A stretch of DNA of 64,000 nt. It comes from an uncultured Rivibacter sp. Lineage in GTDB: Bacteria > Pseudomonadota > Gammaproteobacteria > Burkholderiales > Burkholderiaceae. Where the stretch lies: the NCBI GenBank assembly GCA_946481025.1, contig CAMLNA010000004.1, forward strand, positions 23,889-87,888, given 5' to 3'. A program made the translations under genes and the position numbers. A model generated the notes under the pieces. The model was not told the DNA's origin. It made no database searches and saw nothing but the letters and a program-made list of their open reading frames with translations. Positions 16,833 to 25,648 of this stretch are shown here, one piece after another; position 1 is the first letter of the stretch; each line of letters opens with the position of its first letter.

Positions 16833-18545
16833 ATGCTGCACCTGCTGAACCTGCTGGCCGCGATCGCCCTGCTCGTGTGGGGCACGCAGATCGTGCGCAC
16901 CGGCATCCTGCGGGTCTTCGGCGAGAACCTCCGCCACGTGCTGGCCAAGAGCACGAGCAACCGGATCTCGGCGCTCCTCGCCGGCATGGGCGTGGCCAGC
17001 CTCGTGCAGTCGGCCACCGCCACCTGCCTGATCGTCTCGTCGTTCGTCGGCAAGGGCCTGGTCGCCACCGCCGCCGCGCTGGTCGTGATGCTCGGTGCCG
17101 ACGTGGGCACCGCGCTCATGGCGGTGGTGTTCTCGTTCGACCTGTCGTGGCTGTCGCCGCTGCTCATCTTCTCGGGCGTGGTGATGTACATCTCGCGCGA
17201 GAAGACCACCGTGGGGCGCCTGGGCCGGGTGGCCATCGGCCTCGGGCTCATCACGCTGGCGCTGCAGCTCATCGTCGAAACGACCCGGCCGCTCACCCAG
17301 TCGCCGGTGCTGCGCGAGATCATCGTCGCGCTGCCCAACGAGATCTCGCTCGACATCCTGCTGGGCGCGCTGCTCACCGTGATGGCCTATTCGAGCCTGG
17401 CCATCGTGCTGCTCACCGCCACGCTGGCCTCGCAGGGGCTGGTGCCGGTGACCGTGGCGCTCGGCCTCGTGCTGGGCGCCAACCTGGGCAGCGGCTTCCT
17501 CGCGATGCTGTCGACGGCGCGGGCCGACGTGGCCACGCGCCGCCTGCCGGTGGGCAACCTGCTGTTCAAGCTGGGCGGCTGCGCCATCGCGATCCCGCTG
17601 CTGCCGCAGGCTCACGTGCTGCTGCAGGAGTACGTGCACGTGGTGCAGCATCAGGTGGTGCTGTTCCACCTCGGCTTCAACATCCTGCTGGCGCTGGTGT
17701 TCGCAGGATTCACCGGCCCGTTGGCAAAGGCGCTCGAACGCTGGCTCGTGGCGCCCGCGGCGCCGCCGGGCAGCACCCGGCCGCAACACCTCGACAAGCT
17801 GGCGCTGGCCACGCCGTCGCTGGCCATCTCGTGCGCGGCCCGCGAGGCGCTGCACCAGGCCGACGTGGTGGAGACCATGCTGCGCGGCATCCTGCCGGTC
17901 ATCCGCAACAACGACCTCGTGCTGGCCGAGCAGCTGCGCGACATGGACGACACGGTGGACGACCTGTACTCGGCCATCAAGTTCTACCTCACGCAGGTGT
18001 CTCGCGAGGCGCTGTCCGAAAAGGAAAGCCGGCGCTGGGCCGACATCATCTCCTTCACCATCAACATGGAGCAGATCGGCGACATCATCGAGCGGGTGCT
18101 GGAGGACGTGGAGGACAAGAAGATCCGCAAGAACCGCCGCTTCTCCGAGGCCGGCATGGGCGAGATCGCCGACCTTCACGAGCGCCTGGTGTCCAACCTG
18201 CGCCTGGGCATGAGCGTGTTCCTGCACGGCAACGTGCGCGACGCGCGCCGCCTGCTCGAGGAAAAGGCCCAGTTCCGCGACCTCGAGTACCGCTACGCCA
18301 ACACCCACATCGCGCGCCTGCGCGACAACACGGCAGACAGCATCGAGACCAGCTCGCTGCACCTGGACCTCATCAGCGACCTCAAGCGCATCAACTCGCA
18401 CATCTGCTCGATCGCCTACCCGATCCTCGAATCGGCCGGCGCGCTGACGCAGACCCGGCTGCGCCATTCGCGGCTGGCGGCGATGGACAGCGAGCAGGGC
18501 ACCGACACCCAGGCATCGCGCTTGCACGGCACGCACGACGGCTGA
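16833..18545 (+). CDS. Na/Pi cotransporter family protein with PhoU-like domain
   Basis: A 570-residue protein. The N-terminal 330 residues contain the two inverted Q-S-A-T-A-T / Y-S-S-L-A repeats of the NptA/PNaS family (S-L-V-Q-S-A-T-A-T-C-L-I and M-A-Y-S-S-L-A-I-V) and about nine membrane spans. The C-terminal 200 residues are a helical PhoU-like cytoplasmic domain with E-x3-L-R-D-M-D-D-T-V-D. Members import phosphate with Na+ or take part in phosphate homeostasis. It starts 52 bases after the WYL gene on the same strand and is followed 53 bases later by a hydrolase gene. Confidence 0.9.
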   Translation: MLHLLNLLAAIALLVWGTQIVRTGILRVFGENLRHVLAKSTSNRISALLAGMGVASLVQSATATCLIVSSFVGKGLVATAAALVVMLGADVGTALMAVVFSFDLSWLSPLLIFSGVVMYISREKTTVGRLGRVAIGLGLITLALQLIVETTRPLTQSPVLREIIVALPNEISLDILLGALLTVMAYSSLAIVLLTATLASQGLVPVTVALGLVLGANLGSGFLAMLSTARADVATRRLPVGNLLFKLGGCAIAIPLLPQAHVLLQEYVHVVQHQVVLFHLGFNILLALVFAGFTGPLAKALERWLVAPAAPPGSTRPQHLDKLALATPSLAISCAAREALHQADVVETMLRGILPVIRNNDLVLAEQLRDMDDTVDDLYSAIKFYLTQVSREALSEKESRRWADIISFTINMEQIGDIIERVLEDVEDKKIRKNRRFSEAGMGEIADLHERLVSNLRLGMSVFLHGNVRDARRLLEEKAQFRDLEYRYANTHIARLRDNTADSIETSSLHLDLISDLKRINSHICSIAYPILESAGALTQTRLRHSRLAAMDSEQGTDTQASRLHGTHDG

Positions 18546-18598
18546 AGGCTTGCGCAGCGGTCCGCAACGCCGGCCTGTCGACAGACTGGAGGCCTTGC

Positions 18599-19462
18599 GT
18601 GCGACACCGACACATCGACGTGGGCGGACACGCCATCTTCTACCGCGAGGACGGCCCGGCCGATGCGCCGGTGCTGCTGCTGCCTCACGGCTACCCATGT
18701 TCGTCGTACCAGTACCGACGGCTTTTGCCGGCGCTCGCGGACCGCTGGCGCACGCTGGCCCCGGACTTTCCGGGCTTCGGCTACAGCGCCACGCCCGATC
18801 CATCGGCATTTGCATACGACTTCGACGGCTATGCGGATGTGCTGGCCAGGTTTGCGGACGCGCTCGGCCTGTCGCGCTATGCGCTGTGGCTGCACGACTA
18901 CGGCTCGCAGATCGGGCTGCGCCATGCCATTGCCCACCCCGGGCGCGTCGCGGCGCTGGTGATCCAGAACGGCGACATCTACGAAGACGTGCTCGGCCCC
19001 AAGTACGCGGCCATCCAGGCCTACTGGCGGGAGAAGACGCCGCAGACGCACCGCGCGCTGGAGGAGGCCGTCAGCGAAGAAGGCTTCCGGCACGAGTTCG
19101 TGGGCGAGGTGGGTACCGAGGTGGCCGAGCGCGTGCCGCCCGACCTCTGGAAGCTGCACTGGCCGTTGATGGACACGCCGGTGCGCCGCCGCATCAGCGT
19201 GGGCCTGATGGAAAAGCTGGAAGAGAACCTGACATGGTTTCCGCGCTACCAGGCCTGGCTGCGCGAGCGCCAGCCGCCCACGCTCATCGTCTGGGGGCCC
19301 GAGGACGGCTACATGCCGGCCGAGTCGGCACGCGCCTACCTGCGTGATCTGCCGCAGGCGCAGCTGCACCTGCTGGAAGGCGCGGGCCACTGGCTGCTGG
19401 AAACGCACTTCGACGAGGCGCTGCCGCTGGTGCGCGGCTTCCTGTCGCGCGCGCTCGCCTGA
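18599..19462 (+). CDS. Alpha/beta hydrolase, epoxide hydrolase/haloalkane dehalogenase type
   Basis: A 287-residue alpha/beta hydrolase beginning at GTG behind CTGGAGG. The oxyanion motif H-G-Y-P follows strand 3, and the nucleophile elbow reads L-H-D-Y-G-S-Q-I-G, with Asp rather than Ser as in epoxide hydrolases and haloalkane dehalogenases. The residue after the nucleophile is Tyr, where dehalogenases normally have a halide-binding Trp, so dehalogenation is less likely. W-G-P-E-D-G-Y and G-A-G-H-W-L supply the acid and His. Substrate unknown; no ring- or haloalkane-degrading genes adjoin. It ends 4 bases from the convergent hutF. Confidence 0.82.
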   Translation: MRHRHIDVGGHAIFYREDGPADAPVLLLPHGYPCSSYQYRRLLPALADRWRTLAPDFPGFGYSATPDPSAFAYDFDGYADVLARFADALGLSRYALWLHDYGSQIGLRHAIAHPGRVAALVIQNGDIYEDVLGPKYAAIQAYWREKTPQTHRALEEAVSEEGFRHEFVGEVGTEVAERVPPDLWKLHWPLMDTPVRRRISVGLMEKLEENLTWFPRYQAWLRERQPPTLIVWGPEDGYMPAESARAYLRDLPQAQLHLLEGAGHWLLETHFDEALPLVRGFLSRALA

Positions 19463-19466
19463 CGGC

Positions 19467-20849
19467 TCAGCGGGCCAGCAGCTCCATCGCCGGCACGAAA
19501 CGTCCGGCGATGGCCGCGGCGCCGTCGTGCCGGTGGTCCGTGACCACCCAGCGTCCGCCCACCATCACGTCGCGCCAGGGCCGCCCGGGGCTCGAGAACA
19601 CCAGGGCGTCCAGCGTGTGCGAGGCCGGCACGCCGAGCAGGTTCGGGCTCGACACGTCCACCACCAGCGCATCGGCCCGCGCACCGGGCACGAGGCCCCA
19701 TTGCGGGAAGCCGGCAGCGCGCGCGCCGGCCTGCTGCGCCAGCTTGAACAGCCGTGCCGCGGTGCTGGGCTGGCAGCGCTCGGGCGCTGCACTCACGTTG
19801 CGCTGCCGCAGTGCGAGGCGCTGGCCGTAGTCGAGCCAGCGCAGCTCTTCGGGCCAGGAGCGGGTGACCTGGCTGTCGGAGCCGATGGCCAGCGGCACGC
19901 CGGCGGCCAGCCAGCCCGGCAGGTCGGCCAGGCCGTCGCCGAGGTTGGCTTCGGTGCCCGGGCACAGCACCACGCCGGCCCCGCTGGTTGCCACGGCCTC
20001 GATCTCGGCGGGTGTGCTGTGGGTGGCATGCACCAGCTGCCAGCGGGCGTCGAGCCGCGCGTGGTGCGCGAGCCACTCGATGGGGCGCTGGCCGGTGGCC
20101 GCCTCGCAATCGGCCACCTCACGCCACTGCTCGGCCACGTGCACGTGGATCGGGCCGTCGAACGAACCGGCCAGGCGCTCGAGGGTGGCGATGGATTCGG
20201 GTGCCGCCGCTCGCAGCGAGTGCACCGCGAGGCCGGCCTTCAGCAGCGGCCGGCTGCTGGCGGCAAGCGCCTGCGCGGCCTGCCACACGTCTTGCGCGCC
20301 GGCGCGAAAGCGCCGCTGGTCTTCGCGCAACGCAGGCTGGGTGAAACCCGCGCGTTCATAGAGCACCGGCATCACGGTCAGGCCGATGCCGGCCTGCGCC
20401 GCGGCGTCGGCCAGTGCCCAGCTCAGGGCCAGCGGGTCGTCATACGGACGGCCGTCGGGCGCGTGCTGCAGGTAGTGGAACTCGCACACGTGCGTGTAGC
20501 CGCCGCGCAGCAGCTCCACGTACAGCTGCGCGGCCACCGCCTGCAGCTGCCCGGGCGAGATGCGCAGCGCCACGCGGTACATCCGGTCGCGCCACGACCA
20601 GAAGTCGTCTTCGCCGCTGTCGCGCCGCTCGGCCAGGCCGGCCATCGCGCGCTGGAAGGCATGGCTGTGCGCGTCGACCAGCCCGGGCAGCACCGGGCCG
20701 GCCAGGCGTTGCGCTCCGGGCGGGCAGGGCACGCCCGTGCGCACCTCGGCCCAGCGGCCGTCGCCGCCCACCCCCAGCAGCACGTCGGCCTGCCAGCCGT
20801 CCTGCAGCCAGGCCTGCGGCGCCCACAGCGGCGGATGCGGCGAGCTCAT
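19467..20849 (-). CDS. hutF: Formimidoylglutamate deiminase
   Basis: A 460-residue amidohydrolase of the AtzF/HutF type. L-P-G-L-V-D-A-H-S-H-A-F-Q-R is the metal-binding entry motif with the F-Q-R-A-M-A-G extension typical of HutF; H-V-H-V-A-E-Q, H-A-T-H and I-G-S-D-S-Q complete the zinc site. HutF converts N-formimidoyl-L-glutamate to N-formyl-L-glutamate and ammonia, the step that defines the five-step histidine pathway. Its start overlaps the hutG stop by 4 bp (ATGA), so the two are translationally coupled, and HutG uses its product. Confidence 0.95.
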   Translation of the reverse strand: MSSPHPPLWAPQAWLQDGWQADVLLGVGGDGRWAEVRTGVPCPPGAQRLAGPVLPGLVDAHSHAFQRAMAGLAERRDSGEDDFWSWRDRMYRVALRISPGQLQAVAAQLYVELLRGGYTHVCEFHYLQHAPDGRPYDDPLALSWALADAAAQAGIGLTVMPVLYERAGFTQPALREDQRRFRAGAQDVWQAAQALAASSRPLLKAGLAVHSLRAAAPESIATLERLAGSFDGPIHVHVAEQWREVADCEAATGQRPIEWLAHHARLDARWQLVHATHSTPAEIEAVATSGAGVVLCPGTEANLGDGLADLPGWLAAGVPLAIGSDSQVTRSWPEELRWLDYGQRLALRQRNVSAAPERCQPSTAARLFKLAQQAGARAAGFPQWGLVPGARADALVVDVSSPNLLGVPASHTLDALVFSSPGRPWRDVMVGGRWVVTDHRHDGAAAIAGRFVPAMELLAR

Positions 20850-21640
20850 GCCGGCCTCCAGGCGAGCATGGTTTCGAGCAGCCGGCGCAGCAAGGGCTGC
20901 ACCCGCGCGGCGGCGGCCTCGTCGTAGTCGAACGGCGGCACCTCCTGCATGTAGCAGTGCCAGCACATCTCGAGCTGGACGGCATGCACGCCTTCGCCGG
21001 GCCGCCCGTAGTGGCGGGTGATGTAGCCACCCTTGAAGCGGCCGTCCACCACCTGCGTGTAGTCGCGCTGCGAGGCCAGCAGCGTGGCCAGCCGGGTTCG
21101 CAAGCCGGCGTCGCAGCTCGCGCCGTTGGCGGTGCCGAGGTTCAGCTCGGGCAGCCTGCCTTCGAAGAGCCAGGGCAGCTCGCCCTTGATGCTGTGGCCG
21201 TCGAACAGCACGGCATGGCCGTGTTCTGCGCGCAGGCGCGAGAGTTCGCCTTGCAGCGCGTCGTGATAGGGCTGCCAGCAGGTCTCGCGGCGCTGCGCCA
21301 CTTCGGCCGCGCCGGGCGCCTGGGCCTCGCGGTACAGCGGCTCGCCGGTGAAAAAGCGCGTCGGGCACAGCTCGGTGTTGCTGGCGCCCGGGTACATCGG
21401 CGTGTCGTCGGGCGGGCGGTTCAGGTCGATCACGTAGCGCGCGAAGCGCGGCACGATGAGGCTCGCGCCCAGTTCGCGCACGAAGCCGTACAGGCGTTCG
21501 AGGTGGCGGTCGGCGTCTTCCACCGCCAGGGCGCGCGGCTCGAAGCGGGCCTGCAGCTCAGGCGGGATCTCGGTGCCGACGTGCGGCAGGCTCACGAGCA
21601 GCGGTCGGGTGCCGCGGTGCAGGGTGTGGGTGGTGTTCAT
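20846..21640 (-). CDS. hutG: N-formylglutamate deformylase
   Basis: A 264-residue member of the N-formylglutamate amidohydrolase family. Signatures are L-V-S-L-P-H-V-G-T-E-I-P at the start, Y-V-I-D-L-N-R-P-P-D-D, L-F-D-G-H-S-I-K-G-E-L-P and R-F-K-G-G-Y-I-T-R-H-Y-G. It hydrolyses N-formylglutamate to glutamate and formate, the last step of the HutF-dependent route. It lies between hutD and hutF on the same strand, 9 bases after hutD and overlapping hutF. Confidence 0.96.
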   Translation of the reverse strand: MNTTHTLHRGTRPLLVSLPHVGTEIPPELQARFEPRALAVEDADRHLERLYGFVRELGASLIVPRFARYVIDLNRPPDDTPMYPGASNTELCPTRFFTGEPLYREAQAPGAAEVAQRRETCWQPYHDALQGELSRLRAEHGHAVLFDGHSIKGELPWLFEGRLPELNLGTANGASCDAGLRTRLATLLASQRDYTQVVDGRFKGGYITRHYGRPGEGVHAVQLEMCWHCYMQEVPPFDYDEAAAARVQPLLRRLLETMLAWRPA

Positions 21641-21649
21641 GGAGCTTGC

Positions 21650-22255
21650 TCAAGTGTCCAGCGGCATGGCGCCCATCCACCATGCGCGCAGCGCCCCGGC
21701 CGGTGCCTGCGGCACGAAGCGCCACACGCCGTCGGGCGCGGCCTGCCACCAGGCCAGCACGTGGGCCGGCACCGGCCATTGCGCGCCGTCATCGCGCCGC
21801 AGCACGCCGGGCACCGTGGTGTAGAGCGCGTGAACGCCGGCGGCGCAGAAGCGCGGCTCGCCCGCACGCACCGCGTCGAACGCACCGACCGCCTGGCCGC
21901 GCCTCACCATCAGGTTGAGGTCGCGCGTGGCGCCGTTGCGCAGGGTGCAGTCCGGTGCCAGGGCGCCGTCGAAGCGGTACGGTTCGCTGGCCGTGCCGAG
22001 CGACAGGGAGGCGTCATTGCCAGGGGGCTGAAGCCGTACCCCTTGGCCGTCGAGCACGACGAACCATCGCTCGATGCCAGGGTAGGCCGAGAACGGACCG
22101 TCGCCTTCGATGTCGGCCACGCTCACTCGCAGCACCCAGTCGTGCGGCGTGGGCCAGGCCAGCAACTCGCGCGTCAGGCCGCCGCCGTTGCGCCACGGCC
22201 GGGGCGCGACATCGGCGGTCGGCACGAGGCGAACGTCTGCCGGGGGGTGTTTCAA
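21650..22255 (-). CDS. hutD: HutD family protein
   Basis: A 201-residue cupin-like HutD protein. P-W-R-N-G-G-G-L-T-R-E-L-L, V-A-D-I-E-G-D-G-P-F-S-A-Y-P-G-I-E-R-W and F-V-V-L-D-G are the family signatures. HutD is thought to limit histidine-pathway flux in Pseudomonas by binding an intermediate; the exact role is unsettled. The start used is a TTG (M-K-H-P-P-A-D-V-R-L), since no in-frame ATG is placed well. It sits between hutC and hutG, 24 bases after hutC. Confidence 0.88.
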   Translation of the reverse strand: MKHPPADVRLVPTADVAPRPWRNGGGLTRELLAWPTPHDWVLRVSVADIEGDGPFSAYPGIERWFVVLDGQGVRLQPPGNDASLSLGTASEPYRFDGALAPDCTLRNGATRDLNLMVRRGQAVGAFDAVRAGEPRFCAAGVHALYTTVPGVLRRDDGAQWPVPAHVLAWWQAAPDGVWRFVPQAPAGALRAWWMGAMPLDT

Positions 22256-22279
22256 AGCGGCTCCTGCAACAGCCAGCGC

Positions 22280-22999
22280 TCAGGGTTGGAAGCGACCTTC
22301 GAGCGCATAACGCGAGCCGGGGTGCACCAGCCTGGCGATGGTGACCGGGTGGCCGCGGCTCATGGTACGCCGCACCACCACGAGGCAGGGGTCGCCGCGG
22401 CCGATGCCCAGGAGCCGGGCTTCCTGCGCGGTGGGCGCGCTGGCCTCGATGGAGTAGTGCGCCTCGGAAAGCGGCGCCACGCTCAGCAGGTAGTGGGTGG
22501 GCGTGGTCTGCGAGAAGTCGACACCCAGGTAGTCGGGCGCGCAGGAGGGGTTGACATAGCGGTCCTCGCACTGGATGGGGGCGCCGTTCTCGCGGTGCAC
22601 GATGATGCTGTGGAACACCTCGCCGCCCTCGGGCAGGTCGAGCCGGCGGGCCAGCTCGGCCGGCGCGCGCTCGGCGCGCACCAGGTGCACTTCGGCCTCG
22701 TGCCGGTGCCCGCGGGCCTCGATCTCCTCGTGCAGGTCGCGGATGGTGAGGGTGGACGAGATGCGGTGCAGCTGTGCGGCAAAGGTGCCCACGCCCTGCA
22801 CCCGCTCGACGAAACCTTCGCTGGCGAGCTCACGCAGCGCCCGGTTCACCGTCATGCGGCTCACGCCGAAGCGGGCCACCAGGTCGGCCTCCGACGGCAT
22901 CAGGGCACCTGGGGGCCAGCGGCCGCGGGTGAGCTCCTGCTTCAGGTAGTGCTTGACCTTGGCGTACGGCGAAGCGGGGCGGTTGAGGTCGGCGGGCAT
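22280..22999 (-). CDS. hutC: Histidine utilisation repressor, GntR/HutC family
   Basis: A 239-residue GntR-family repressor. The N-terminal winged helix (L-M-P-S-E-A-D-L-V-A-R-F-G-V-S-R-M-T-V-N-R-A-L-R-E-L) is followed by a UTRA ligand domain with Y-V-N-P-S-C-A-P-D-Y and E-A-R-L-L-G-I-G. HutC normally releases DNA when it binds urocanate, the product of HutH. The gene is divergent from hutH, and a palindrome of HutC type lies between them, so it probably represses both arms. Confidence 0.94.
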   Translation of the reverse strand: MPADLNRPASPYAKVKHYLKQELTRGRWPPGALMPSEADLVARFGVSRMTVNRALRELASEGFVERVQGVGTFAAQLHRISSTLTIRDLHEEIEARGHRHEAEVHLVRAERAPAELARRLDLPEGGEVFHSIIVHRENGAPIQCEDRYVNPSCAPDYLGVDFSQTTPTHYLLSVAPLSEAHYSIEASAPTAQEARLLGIGRGDPCLVVVRRTMSRGHPVTIARLVHPGSRYALEGRFQP

Positions 23000-23008
23000 G
23001 GGCGGATG

Positions 23009-23038
23009 CTACTTGCACGAGCTTGTCTATACAAGTAG
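23009..23038. promoter_or_regulatory. HutC operator between hutC and hutH
   Basis: CTTGT-CTAT-ACAAG at 23022-23035 is a palindrome of the CTTGTATATACAAG type used by HutC. A second nested pair, CTACTTG at 23009-23015 and CAAGTAG at 23032-23038, shares its right arm and may give a second half-site. It is 10 bases from the hutC start and about 55 from hutH. Confidence 0.75.
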
Positions 23039-23092
23039 AGTGAATCACCAGTAGCCGCACGCACAAACGCGGCAGCAACCACCGCCTCCACC

Positions 23093-24646
23093 ATGGCCAG
23101 CATGCTCACCATCCAACCCGGCCAGCTCACGCTGGCGCAATTGCAGGACATCCACGCCGGCGGCGTGGCGCTCTCGCTCGATGCCGCGGCGCGCGCGGCC
23201 ATACGGGCCAGCGCCGCCGTGGTGCAGCGCGCCGCGCAGGGCCGCGAGCCGGTCTACGGCGTCAACACCGGCTTCGGCAAGCTGGCCAACCAGCGCATCA
23301 GCGAAAGCGAGCTCGACACGCTGCAGCTCAACCTCATCCGTTCGCACAGCGTGGGCGTGGGCGAGCCGCTGCCGTCGGCGGTGGTGCGGCTCATGCTGGC
23401 CCTCAAGGCGGCCAGCCTCGCGCGCGGCCACTCCGGCGTGCGCGAGGAAGTGGTCGACGCGTTGATCGCCGTGCACAACGCCGGCCTCGTGCCCTATGTG
23501 CCGAGCCAGGGCTCGGTGGGGGCGTCGGGCGACCTGGCGCCGCTGTCGCACATGACGCTGGCGCTGCTGGGCGAGGGCGACATGCTGGTCGACGGGCACC
23601 GCCGTCCGGCCGGTCCGCTGCTGCGCGAGGCGGGCATCGCGCCGCTGCGGCTGGCCGCCAAGGAAGGGCTGGCGCTCATCAACGGCACGCAGACTTCCAC
23701 CGCGCTGGCGCTGCATGCGCTGCTGCGCTTCGAGCCGGTGCTCGAAGCCGCGCTCGTGGTGGGCGCGCTCACCGTGGACGCGGCGCGCGGCAGCGACGGG
23801 CCGTTCGACCCGCGCATCCATGCGCTGCGCGGGCAGCCCGGCCAGATCGACGTGGCGCAGTACTACCGCGCGTTGCTGGCGGGCAGCGAGATCCGCCGTT
23901 CTCACCTGCAGGGCGATGATCGCGTGCAGGACCCTTACTGCCTGCGCTGCCAGCCCCAGGTGGTAGGTGCCTGCCTCGACCAGCTGCGTCATGCCGCGCT
24001 GGTGCTGCTGCGCGAAGCCAACGCGGTGACCGACAACCCGCTGGTGTTCGCGGGCGACGAGGTCGCCATGGTGTCCGGCGGCAACTTCCACGCCGAGCCG
24101 GTGGCACTGGCGGCCGACGCGATGGCGGTGGCCATTGCCGAAGTCGGCGCGATCGCCGAGCGCCGCATCGCGATGCTGATCGATGCCGGCGTGTCCCGCC
24201 TGCCGCCCTTCCTGGCGCAGGACGCCGGCCTCAATTCCGGCTTCATGATCGCGCACGTGACCGCCGCTTCGCTCGCCTCCGAGAACAAGTCGCTGGCGCA
24301 CCCGGCCAGCGTGGACAGCCTGCCCACCTCGGCCAACCAGGAAGACCACGTGAGCATGGCCACCTTCGCCGCCCGCCGCCTGGGCGCCATGATCGACAAC
24401 ACCGCGCACATCCTCGGCATCGAGCTGCTCGCCGCGGCGCAGGGCGTCGAGTTCCTGCGGCCCCTGCGGAGCTCCGCGCCGCTGGAGCAGGTGCATGCGT
24501 TGCTGCGCTCGCACTGCCCGCCGATGATGAGCGACCGCTACATCGCCCCCGACATCGAGCTGGCCACGGCGCTGGTGCACGACGGTTCGCTGGCGCGCAT
24601 CTTGCGAACGCTGAAAGACAAGCCAGCGCTGTGGATTCCGGCCTGA
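23093..24646 (+). CDS. hutH: Histidine ammonia-lyase
   Basis: A 517-residue enzyme that deaminates L-histidine to urocanate. Ala144-Ser145-Gly146 in Q-G-S-V-G-A-S-G-D-L-A-P-L-S-H cyclise to the MIO electrophile. Y-G-V-N-T-G-F-G-K-L near residue 55, Q-D-P-Y-C-L-R-C-Q-P-Q and P-A-S-V-D-S-L-P-T-S-A-N-Q-E-D-H-V-S are further conserved sites. The first ATG is used; an ATG three codons later is equally possible and neither has a strong ribosome site. Urocanase (hutU) and imidazolonepropionase (hutI) are absent from the window. An ABC importer follows 38 bases later on the same strand. Confidence 0.97.
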   Translation: MASMLTIQPGQLTLAQLQDIHAGGVALSLDAAARAAIRASAAVVQRAAQGREPVYGVNTGFGKLANQRISESELDTLQLNLIRSHSVGVGEPLPSAVVRLMLALKAASLARGHSGVREEVVDALIAVHNAGLVPYVPSQGSVGASGDLAPLSHMTLALLGEGDMLVDGHRRPAGPLLREAGIAPLRLAAKEGLALINGTQTSTALALHALLRFEPVLEAALVVGALTVDAARGSDGPFDPRIHALRGQPGQIDVAQYYRALLAGSEIRRSHLQGDDRVQDPYCLRCQPQVVGACLDQLRHAALVLLREANAVTDNPLVFAGDEVAMVSGGNFHAEPVALAADAMAVAIAEVGAIAERRIAMLIDAGVSRLPPFLAQDAGLNSGFMIAHVTAASLASENKSLAHPASVDSLPTSANQEDHVSMATFAARRLGAMIDNTAHILGIELLAAAQGVEFLRPLRSSAPLEQVHALLRSHCPPMMSDRYIAPDIELATALVHDGSLARILRTLKDKPALWIPA

Positions 24647-24684
24647 ACGTCCTTCTTCAACCGCAACGACGAGGAGCCCTACCG

Positions 24685-25635
24685 ATGAAGATGAAGCAGT
24701 TGCTTTGCCTGCTGGCCGCGAGCTCGGCGACGGCCCTGGCCGCCGCGCAGGAAACACGGCTGGCCATCGGCATCTCCGGCTGGACCGGCTTCGCGCCGCT
24801 CACGCTGGCCAAGGAGGCGGGGCTTTTCAAGAAGCACGGGCTCGACGTCTCGCTCAAGAAGATCCCGCAGAAGGACCGCCACCTCGCCATCGCCTCCGGC
24901 GACATCCAGTGCGCCGCCACCACGGTGGAGACCTGGATCGTCTGGAACGCCAACGGCGTGGCCACCACGCAGATCTTCCAGATGGACAAGAGCTTCGGTG
25001 CCGACGGCATGGTGGTGAAGCCCGGCATCTCGAAGATCGCCGACCTCAAGGGCAAGACGGTGGCCGCCAGCGCGCCGGGTACCGCCCCGTACTTCACGCT
25101 CGCCTGGATGCTCAAGAAGAACGGCCTGTCGATCAAGGACGTGAAGGTGGTGAACCTGGAGCCGCAGGCGGCGGCCAATGCCTTCGTGGCCGGCACCGGC
25201 GACCTGGACGCCGGCATGACCTACGAGCCGTACCTGTCGGCCGTGCGGGCCAGGCCCGAGGCCGGCAGGATCATCGCCACCACGCTCGACTACCCGATGG
25301 TGATGGACACCTTCGGCTGCACGCCGAAGTTCCTGGCCGACAACCCCAAGGCCGCCAAGGGCCTGGCCGACGCCTACTTCGATGCGGTGGAGATGATCCG
25401 AACCGACCCGAAGAAGAGCTTCGAGATCATGGGTGCCGACGTGAAGCAGAGCGCCGAGGCGTTCGAGAAGAGCCAGTCCTTCCTGCGCTGGCAGGACCGC
25501 GCGGCCAACCAGAAGTTCTTTGCCGGCGAGCATGCCGCCTTCAGCAAGGAGGCGGCCGACCTGCTGCTGGAGGCCGGCATCATCCGGCAGGTGCCAGACC
25601 TGTCCAGGCTGGCCGACACGCGCTTCATCAAGTAG
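24685..25635 (+). CDS. ABC transporter substrate-binding protein, NitT/TauT type
   Basis: A 316-residue periplasmic binding protein; the first 20 or so residues are a Sec signal peptide (L-L-C-L-L-A-A-S-S-A-T-A-L-A-A-A). I-G-I-S-G-W-T-G-F-A-P-L-T-L-A-K-E-A-G-L-F-K-K-H-G-L-D-V is the SsuA/TauA/ThiY-like opening, and L-K-G-K-T-V-A-A-S-A-P-G-T-A-P-Y-F matches the same fold. The GAGGAG site precedes the ATG well. Placement behind hutH, with permease and ATPase genes after it, suggests uptake of histidine, urocanate or a related compound, but the ligand is inferred from context only. Confidence 0.88.
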   Translation: MKMKQLLCLLAASSATALAAAQETRLAIGISGWTGFAPLTLAKEAGLFKKHGLDVSLKKIPQKDRHLAIASGDIQCAATTVETWIVWNANGVATTQIFQMDKSFGADGMVVKPGISKIADLKGKTVAASAPGTAPYFTLAWMLKKNGLSIKDVKVVNLEPQAAANAFVAGTGDLDAGMTYEPYLSAVRARPEAGRIIATTLDYPMVMDTFGCTPKFLADNPKAAKGLADAYFDAVEMIRTDPKKSFEIMGADVKQSAEAFEKSQSFLRWQDRAANQKFFAGEHAAFSKEAADLLLEAGIIRQVPDLSRLADTRFIK

Positions 25636-25648
25636 GCCGGCGTCGCCG

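Noticed and set aside
16155..18815. Minus-strand open frame antisense to the Na/Pi cotransporter gene
   Set aside because: Repetitive Q/H/R-rich shadow of a clear membrane protein gene; no start site or conserved motif.
20414..23038. Plus-strand open frame of about 870 codons antisense to hutF, hutG, hutD and hutC
   Set aside because: It runs through four recognised genes on the other strand, with no plausible product.
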